Source: Zychaea mexicana (lineage: Eukaryota; Mucoromycota; Mucoromycetes; Mucorales; Lichtheimiaceae). Taken from it: a stretch of 64,000 nt of DNA. Within the stretch, counting starts at the first letter, position 1, and every line of letters starts with the position of its first letter. Below the pieces are notes generated by a model. That model did not search any database, was not told the DNA's origin, and saw only the letters and a list, made by a program, of their open reading frames with translations. Of the stretch, positions 56,955 to 64,000 are shown piece after piece. Location: the NCBI RefSeq assembly GCF_025766255.1, contig NW_026516687.1, positions 124,001 through 188,000 of the forward strand, in the 5' to 3' direction. The translations under genes were made by a program, and so were the position numbers.

Positions 56955-59900
56955 TCATTGTGAAATAAGTGCATTGGCAAGATTAAACGCCAGACTTTGT
57001 GATATTTTGGAAACAACATCGTTGTCGTTGGTAATGGAAGAGCAGCTATCTGTTGCTCCAGCAAGAGGGGGTGAGGATGGTCGGACACGGTTATAGCATT
57101 GCGTGAATACGTTTGCATGCAGGCTGTTGCGCGTTCGTTGCAGCCGTCGCATCAAATCTAATGTCTCGCTTTCACTGAAAATAACACGGTCGTTGGTCGT
57201 TTCTAGAAAAAAAAGAAACAATCAGACGTATGCATTGATAATGGTACTAAAGGCTTTGGAAAGACCACTAGATCGCTAAGCAGTCAGCTGTGCAGTAAAT
57301 ACCTTCTAATATGGACATACTGTCAATCAGCAAAATGACCTGGAATTCTGCAGGGGCATCGATGGACGTCAACATCTGCTTGATAAGATTTGCAGCCTCG
57401 TCATGCTGGTTTTTCTAGGTTCCGAGATTGGCCATAAACAAATAATAGACGTCAGTTTCCATGCTGTTTCTTCTTTGATGAAGCACTTTTGTGACACTAC
57501 CTCGAGAAGATTGCGTAACCGTTGGTATTGGAAAAGAAACTTGTAGTGTGTGCTCTTTTCTATAGTAGCCCGAATCTCATTTGTTTCCGTAACAACTTGT
57601 TCCAGAACACCTACGACGAGCATCCGGATATATAGTCAGTCACATTTATCGTGCATACAGTGAATACGTATACAGATAAAGGTAGCATATACTTTACCAC
57701 TTTCCAGATATCGTTGTAGTGCCTTATCCGCCAGTTTGTCCAAAGAAGCAACATCACCAGCTGTGGCATAACTGATAGTCGCCTCTTGCGTGTTGCCTTC
57801 TTCTTCATACTTTTCTGCCATAACCTTTGGATATGTTGTGTGTTGTGTAAAGCATATTTAGTTCAGGTGGCGAAAGTGAAAACATGGGACGTAGGAAAGC
57901 AAAAAGTCAGGGGAGGGTCAGGGGAAATGCACGGGTGGCAATCCTGCAACTCACCTTGCATAGCAGCTTCTTTAGCTCTAAAAGTTGGTAGTCATCACAG
58001 GTTTGCATCATTTCTTTCAAATCATCAGTGCTTTTGGCGGATTCTATCCGTTCGTTCAACAACTACGTTGTATACAATACATCAGTAAATTTGTGATCCA
58101 AAAGTAATGTTAGATCCTCTTCTTCTTTTTCTCCTTTCTCTCTTCTTTTAAATCATCATATACATACTTCTTTGGCCCAGTAGTCACGGTTCGTACTGCA
58201 TGCGGAAACATAGCCCATGGCCTCTTCCCACATATCTTCCTCATGTGCAATCGAGTTTGCATATGCATTCATGATATGATACACTGGATTGATACACGCC
58301 TCGTGAGCCATACTAGGCGCCGGTCCACAGCCTCTGTCCATGATGCCTGCACAAATGAATGCATGACCAATATGTGTTTGCAGATAGTAATCATCAAACA
58401 CGCTTAAAGCGCCATCCCAGTCACGGAGCAGGATGTATTGGCATGCAGCAAGGACCACATCGATTTGTTGTTGCTGTTCGTCTGACGTGGAAAGAGAAGA
58501 AGACTGGAGGAACAGACGTTCGGCAACAGCAGCTGTGTCTGTGCGTGTTCGGAACGGCTCGCAGTAGATCAAGTACCCAACAAAACTTTCCAGGAACGTG
58601 CCAGCCTTGCTAATCACCTTTTCATCACCACACAGAATCTTGAGCAAATGATTGATTTCTTTACGCACGCGTCGATCAGTAAGCTGAATGCCTTGAGAAG
58701 AAGCTCCACTCGAAAGAAATCCTTCGAACTCGTCACTGACTTGCAATCGATATATCGTCCAAGCTTGCCAGGCGGCTAAACTGCTGGCGTCATTTTGTCG
58801 TTGTGGTAAGGTGGGCATAGACTCGGCAAGCTGGATGACGCGTTTCAAGCAGCCTCGATTGTCCGCAGAAAGTGTGTCGAGACAAGATTTGAGCATCTGG
58901 ATGGCTTCCACAACATTGCCTCGTAACAAGTTTCTGTGTTATGAAATGCATATGCGTGAATAAGGTTCATTGTTTGTTTGTCTGTTGATAAGTACATAAA
59001 ATAGAACATTACTTTACCTTCGAATAAGTAACCAGTCCACAGCAACTTTTTCTTCTGAATCTTCCTGATCGTCATCTCCATTGCTGATATCGTCGTGATC
59101 CACAATAACAAGTTCTTCGTCATCACTGTCGAAACTGCCAAAACGTTGCAGATCTTGCGTAGATGTTTCTTCTAAATAGAAGATATCGTTGAATATAATT
59201 GCTCTAGTTGATATCATTTATCACTTGAGGCAGTACGAAGTTCCATCCCCCTTCTTTTGTACCTGAAGGCCAATGCAAGCTAAGCCAATCCACCATATCC
59301 GCGACAACAGCATCGTCCGTATTTCCAGAAAAGTTAAGTCGTTCGCATAAATCCCATATCCGCAGCAAATCGCCAACATATGCCTTTTCATCCTTGTCAC
59401 CTCCATTCTACATGCGTATAAAGCTATTCTGTAAGTATATCCCACTCTTTCTTCTTTTTTTTTTGGTCAAGTAAATACATTTGCTACAAACCTGGTTCAA
59501 ATATTCAAAATATTGGAAGAGGAGACTAGTGTATTCGTTTACACATTTTGCTATATTGAATTTCCTGGAAAGAAGCAAGTGTTAATATTATATATAATAG
59601 CTCGTATGCAACATAGGTATCCTTTTGCCGTTTCATTGTTTTACATTCAAAAGGAAAGTCGTTTACCGAGTTAAACTGATAGAGTATGAATATGAAAGTG
59701 AGGTTGCTTTCTTTTTGTTGTCGAGTTGTTCAATTTTCGAAAAGATCGCATAAGAGCTTTGATAAAGCTATCATTGATTCAACCCGACAGTCCAATTAGC
59801 CATTTTTTTATCGGTATCAAAGCTGGGACGCAGCATGTAACATTACCTCTTTGCGTGTTTTCGGTGCACTATCCCTCAATTCTGTGATGCGCTCATAAAT

Positions 59901-60697
59901 CAAAGTCTTGTCCTAAAAGCAAGCAGACGAAGTTTTGTTGTTAGTGCTCGCAAACAGATACTTCAACGTATACAGACTACTGCTACATTAGGTTTCCTTG
60001 TGTACCTCTTCATTGTCTCTATCGTTCTTACTGGCACTTGGCTGCTACATAATGCAAAATATTATACAGAATCGATGTATCAGTATAGATAACGCTCATC
60101 ACTTGATATCGTAATCCATTGCCTTACCTGTTCTTTGGATGACACTGTTCGCTTTTTGTCGTTGTCATCGTGTGCCTTTTATTTGTTATATTTCCAAGGT
60201 CGTTTTCTATTAGTTGTTTGTTCTTTCCTCGCCCTACCAAACCGTGATTGTTTGCCCAAAGTGAAACGTACCTGATAAGCTTCTGAATCCGAAGAAAGCA
60301 TTGATTGTTCCTACAAATTGTTTCAAACGCTCAGTATGAAAAGTTCCCGACGCCATGCCAACGAATGATTCTTTTCTCTCTGCTCTCTTGTTTCGCACGT
60401 CTCATTGCAAATTACTTTTTTAGATCCAGTTGTTGTGGTGGGAGGAGCGGTAGTAGACGATGTTGGTGGTTGCTGACTATTATTGCTGCTGTTCTCATTA
60501 TCTGTTCCGGAATCAGCTCCACCACCAACTTTGGACCAGTTGCTTATATCGTCTGAATTCGCGGCGTTTTCGACGTTTTCAACTTTTTCATATTCTTCAC
60601 TTGATGGCGAAGAGGATCGATCAAACGATCCAACTGGATTTTGTTTGGAAGGAGGTACTGCGCGTGCCGACGATGCGTTCTTTTTTGATTTGCCCAT
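56955..60697 (-). CDS. NUP85: Nucleoporin Nup85 (Y-complex)
   Basis: Nup85 is an alpha-solenoid subunit of the Nup107-160 (Y) complex of the nuclear pore scaffold. The N-terminal exon (ATG at 60697) is Ser-rich (MGKSKKNASSARAVPPSKQN). Very short exons follow (about 60290-59880). The central exon (about 58170-58930) gives LRGNVVEAIQMLKSCLDTLS, RVIQLAESMPTLPQRQND, WQAWTIYRLQVSDEFEGFLS, then LLKILCGDEKVI, ESFVGYLIYCEPFRTRTD and VVLAACQYILLRDW, aligning in order with animal NUP85. C-terminal exons give QVILLIDSMSILE and VIFSESETLDLMRRLQRTRN, the Nup85 end (stop 56955). At least ten introns. Assignment of the farthest 5' exons to this gene is inferred from continuous splicing signals. Confidence 0.85.
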
Positions 60698-61214
60698 TGT
60701 TGGTGTAAGTTGTTAAGAGAGGAAAAAGCTCAGCACAATTTTGGCATTAATCTTTTTTTATGTACGTGTTTATTTCCATCCGCGTAACATACATGTCCGT
60801 ATACACACACGCGTGTGCTTTTGTATTCCACGCGTTTTGAGTTTGAGAGTTGCTATTTTCTAGCTAAGCAAAGAGTTGTAAGATACTGTGGGGTAACTAG
60901 TGTATCCATTATTCGACGTGTGTTGATCTTATCACACTTGTAACGTATCACGTAATTCTAGTACATGTGTTGATATATGACAATGTTCTCTCACGTAAAT
61001 GCAAGAACCATGGTTGCAATATTTACTTAACTGGAGCATTGCTTCATTAGAGACGGTTCGGATGATCAACTATAGGCGAGACGTTACCACTACTACTGCT
61101 GCTGCTGCTTTTGCTACCGGAAAGAGCACTTGGTGGATCGGTTCATGATTTTTAAGTTCGGTGCTGCGACGCTCAAAGAGATTTTTTTTTATTTCTATAA
61201 CTCCACACAACAAT
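60698..61214. promoter_or_regulatory. Divergent promoter region between NUP85 and TRM13
   Basis: 517 bases separating two divergent start codons. It holds a perfect 12-base palindrome CACACGCGTGTG at 60806-60817 and a CTG/CTA triplet run at 61093-61112. Specific factors cannot be named. Confidence 0.4.
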
Positions 61215-63116
61215 ATGCCAAAAGAGCCTCACGCCAAACCCTCCGAGATTGCACAAAAGAAAAAGAAGCAAAAGGTCGAGGAACCCATTCCACCTCCTCC
61301 CGACAAACCACAGCAATGTAATATTGATTTGCACCTCATGATCAAGCTTGATCGCTTCTCGTTTCCCCGTGAGATCTAACTCCACTGGTTTATTTTTGAC
61401 AGGTCATTACTGGGTTTCTCGCAAACGACGTTATTGCAGTTTACCTGCCAAAAAGACCAACAAATATTGTGGTGAGCATTTGAATCAGCAAGAAACTAGT
61501 GAACGTGATCGCCGTGTGCCTTGTCCGTATGACAATTCACAGTAAGTGCCCTGTCAAAATACTGCATATACGATCTATGGAAAGTTCCCTTGGCTAATAT
61601 GAATATATAAGTACGGTGTACGAAAAGGATTTGGAAAACCACATGAAGACGAAATGCAATTCACGTCCACGCGAGCCAGAGGTTTTTCACAGTTTAAATA
61701 TCAATTGCACTATTCCACTTTCTGCCGAAGAACTGGAGTTTCAAAAGAATATCTTCTCGCACAAGCATTTACATGCTCAGCCATGGATCACGCGGGTGCA
61801 GTTGGCACAGCTTCCTCAACAGGATTTAAGGACCCTGATCGACGAGGTCAAGGATATCCATGTACCGGAAATTGAGCTATCCATGCTTAAGCATGATGCA
61901 GCTGAAAGCAAGAGGTAGTGTTAACATGTTTACACGCGCAATGATTCAATAGCTAATCGGTGTCTGCTGCTTTGGTGTTTTTAGAGAGGGTGTAAAACAA
62001 ACGAAGCATTTAGATCAACAGGTAAATATCAGCTAAATGAGAATATTACTTTGAAGGATAAGTTAGCTCATATATGTATGTATATACGTGAGCAACTGCA
62101 GTCGTCTTTGCTAGGTTATATGGCAAAGGAGGGCATGCTGGACAATAAGGAAGCGTCTTTTATTGAATTTGGTGCAGGAAAGGGAGAGCTTTCCAGCTAT
62201 GTCAAGCAGGCTGTTGCCGAAATAAATGGTGAAGCAACATACGTTTTGATTGATCGAAAACTGGTACGCAACAAGACCGACAACACATTGCTAGGCAATT
62301 CACGCAACCGCTCTACCGTTCAACGCGTCACCATCGATATTAAAGATTTGGATTTATCAAAAGTCCAAGCACTTTCCGACAAGGAAACTGGCAAGCGGAA
62401 AAAAGTGGTCGCATTATCCAAACATTTATGTGGTAGTGCCACAGATATTACTTTGAAATGCTTAATGAACTATGTTGAAAGCGAAAAGGCAGCTGGCAAT
62501 ACGCAAGTATCATCAATCAACATGGGGATGAAGAGAGAGAGAGAGAATACGGTGCGATAGAAGTGGTAGCTAACTTCATTTAAATAGTGACCCTATCTCC
62601 GGCATCATTATTGCGCTATGTTGTCATCAACTTTGTCGCTATGAAATGTACCCCAACACGGCGTACCTGAACGAGAATGGATTTGACAAGTTGGATTTTG
62701 CTCGTTTGTGCAAAATGAGCAGCTGGGCAATCTGTGGTCTTCGGCAACCAGATTGCAGCGGTAGTGGCGATGATCAAGATGAACATGCTACTACGGCTCA
62801 AGAAGCCGAGGATGCTGATCAAACGACGTAAGTTTGTCTTTCTTTTCCCATTTGGCAAGGGTAAAAGATGATAAAATGTGGTTACGCTGTATTTATCAAT
62901 TCACTCACACCCTCTCTCGCGCATATTGTTAGTGGCCATTACTCAGGGTTGGATCATTCAGATAGAGAAAAGATTGGTTATCAATGCAAACGAGCGATCG
63001 ATATGGGACGAGTGCGCTACTTGGAACAGTTTGGATTTGACGTGAAATTGGTTTACTACGTGGATTCTGCAACTAGTTTAGAGAATTGTGCTCTGATAGC
63101 CACTCCCAAAAAGTAG
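61215..63116 (+). CDS. TRM13: tRNA 2'-O-methyltransferase Trm13
   Basis: Trm13 methylates the 2'-O of nucleotide 4 in certain tRNAs. Start ATG at 61215 (MPKEPHAKPSEIAQKKKKQK); an upstream in-frame Met at 61161 is possible but lies in a poor context. The first intron joins to CHYWVSRKRRYCSLPAKKTN, then KYCGEH: the N-terminal zinc finger. A U11-48K-type CHHC finger spans CPYDNS, then HTVYEKDLENHMKTKC. The methyltransferase domain has FIEFGAGKGELSSYVKQA (SAM-binding Gly loop), VVALSKHLCGSATDITLKC and ISGIIIALCCHQLCRYEMYP, and ends with GHYSGLDHSDREKIGYQCKR and LVYYVDSATSLENCALIATP. Stop 63114-63116. About seven exons. Well supported. Confidence 0.93.
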
Positions 63117-63133
63117 ATTTTCTCCTTCACCCT

Positions 63134-64000
63134 TCATTTCCCTTCCTTTATCCTTCCACCCAAAACGACACATCCCTTTTCGTCATAATGTCTTTTGTAA
63201 TCTTCATTGTTGAATAGCTTTATTATTATTATTATTTCTTCATCGATCGAATCGTGTTTGTGAGTCGTTTCATGGTACCCTGCTACAAGTTTTGTAAACA
63301 AAATAGCAAATAAGCATAAGTTCTGTACCGCTGTTGAACATGAAAATACACCTACTTCTTTTGATTTTATCCTTCTTTCTTTCTTTACAACGCTTTTAGG
63401 AATGATATCATAATCAGGAGCCACAGCCTGAGGGATATGAACATGAACCCGTCGTCGAGGGTCATCACTAAGAAGAGTAAAAGAAGTCAACAAAAGCTAT
63501 CTCACTCACCATTCGCAGCTATAAAATAACACGTACCCTCCTTCTCTAGGTTGTTCATTTGATGGTCTGTATCGTTTACGTTGCGCCATTCTAGATGGAA
63601 AAATTTCGATTAGCAAAACTTCCAAGTCCACTTACATGCATCTACTATAGTGAAACTTACGACTGCTCGCGCGAGTAATCTTGTTCTTCATGCATGCGTT
63701 CTCTGTAATTATCACTACGCTTGATAACAAGTCTACTCCACTTGGCCACAAGCTGTTCTGCTTTTCGCTTCACCCGTGGCTCAACTCGAGGCGACTTTTG
63801 ATAAAAGTATACGATTTTACCCACACCACTTTCTCGTAAGTGTCCACTGCTTATTGTTAACTAATACAATGGTTGAAAAAAAAATTTAAAACCGCTGTTT
63901 TTTCGTATGATATGGTACACTACTCCTCTCTATTAACCAAAGAAAAAGGATACATTGCTTCATAACTTACAGAGTTCAAGATATCAAGCATCGTGTTTTG
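63134..64000 (-). CDS. IWS1: Transcription elongation factor Iws1/Spn1 (5' partial)
   Basis: Iws1/Spn1 binds Spt6 and RNA polymerase II during elongation through its TFIIS N-terminal-type (LW) domain. On the minus strand, exons read MLDILNS (at the window edge), then LRESGVGKIVYFYQKSPRVE and AEQLVAKWSRLVIKRSDNYR (about 63860-63661), MAQRKRYRPSNEQ (about 63590-63538) and DDPRRRVHVHIPQAVAPDYD plus IIPKSVVK (about 63470-63390). These are the conserved core and tail of fungal Iws1. The gene's N-terminal acidic half lies beyond 64000. After PKSVVK the frame stays open to a stop at 63134, but those residues do not look like Iws1, so the true end may be spliced (a GTAAAG donor is present). The 3' boundary is uncertain. 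Confidence 0.85.

Overview
The window is nuclear DNA from a filamentous fungus, most likely an early-diverging one of the Mucoromycota (Mucorales-like). Genes are dense and split by many short GT-AG introns, mostly about 50-120 bases. They include a METTL4-type adenine methyltransferase (rare in Dikarya), a UPF0014/FetB-type permease, a long-tailed 7TM receptor and relics of several transposon classes. I see no bacterial-style operons, no rRNA, no tRNA and no CRISPR array. All family calls come from recognising conserved protein motifs by eye; no search was run.

Layout. 1-6316: two codirectional membrane-trafficking genes, an EFR3 homologue (5' end outside the window) and an ARMH3/C10orf76-like gene. 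Both families work with PI 4-kinases. 6317-11381: a transposon graveyard with a PIF/Harbinger transposase relic, a convergent DNA-binding/coiled-coil partner gene and a probable LINE 3' relic. 11382-21149: METTL4-like methyltransferase, overlapping by 14 bases a GPI inositol-deacylase (BST1/PGAP1), then a CaMKI-like kinase (minus), a VPS37-like ESCRT-I subunit and a small zinc-binding protein of unknown role. 21150-29390: gene-poor, with a cytochrome P450 relic, a nine-copy 77-bp minisatellite whose units carry splice-site-like motifs, an unknown Ser-rich gene and a zinc-knuckle ORF that may be transposon-derived.

29707-41000: a housekeeping block with Lcp5/neuroguidin (ribosome biogenesis), cytosolic AspRS, proteasome subunit Rpn5, splicing factor Cwc25, the DEAD-box helicase Dhh1 and a stand-alone Grn1/nucleostemin N-terminal domain protein. 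40922-48595: a 7TM receptor with a roughly 700-residue cytoplasmic tail, a 965-bp terminal-inverted-repeat element with a TA target duplication, and an M28 glutamate carboxypeptidase II-like ectopeptidase. 48970-64000: a possible 68-aa spliced gene, a ZCCHC8-like protein with an N-terminal La-like fold, a mitochondrial carrier, a Wwm1-like WW protein, a FetB-like permease, nucleoporin Nup85, tRNA methyltransferase Trm13 and Iws1/Spn1 (running off the right edge).

Most genes act independently. RNA metabolism is the commonest theme (METTL4, Lcp5, AspRS, Cwc25, Dhh1, the Grn1 domain, ZCCHC8, Trm13, Iws1). The least explained parts are the minisatellite locus at 25,000-26,000, the stand-alone Grn1 gene, the La-like/ZCCHC8 combination and the TIR element.
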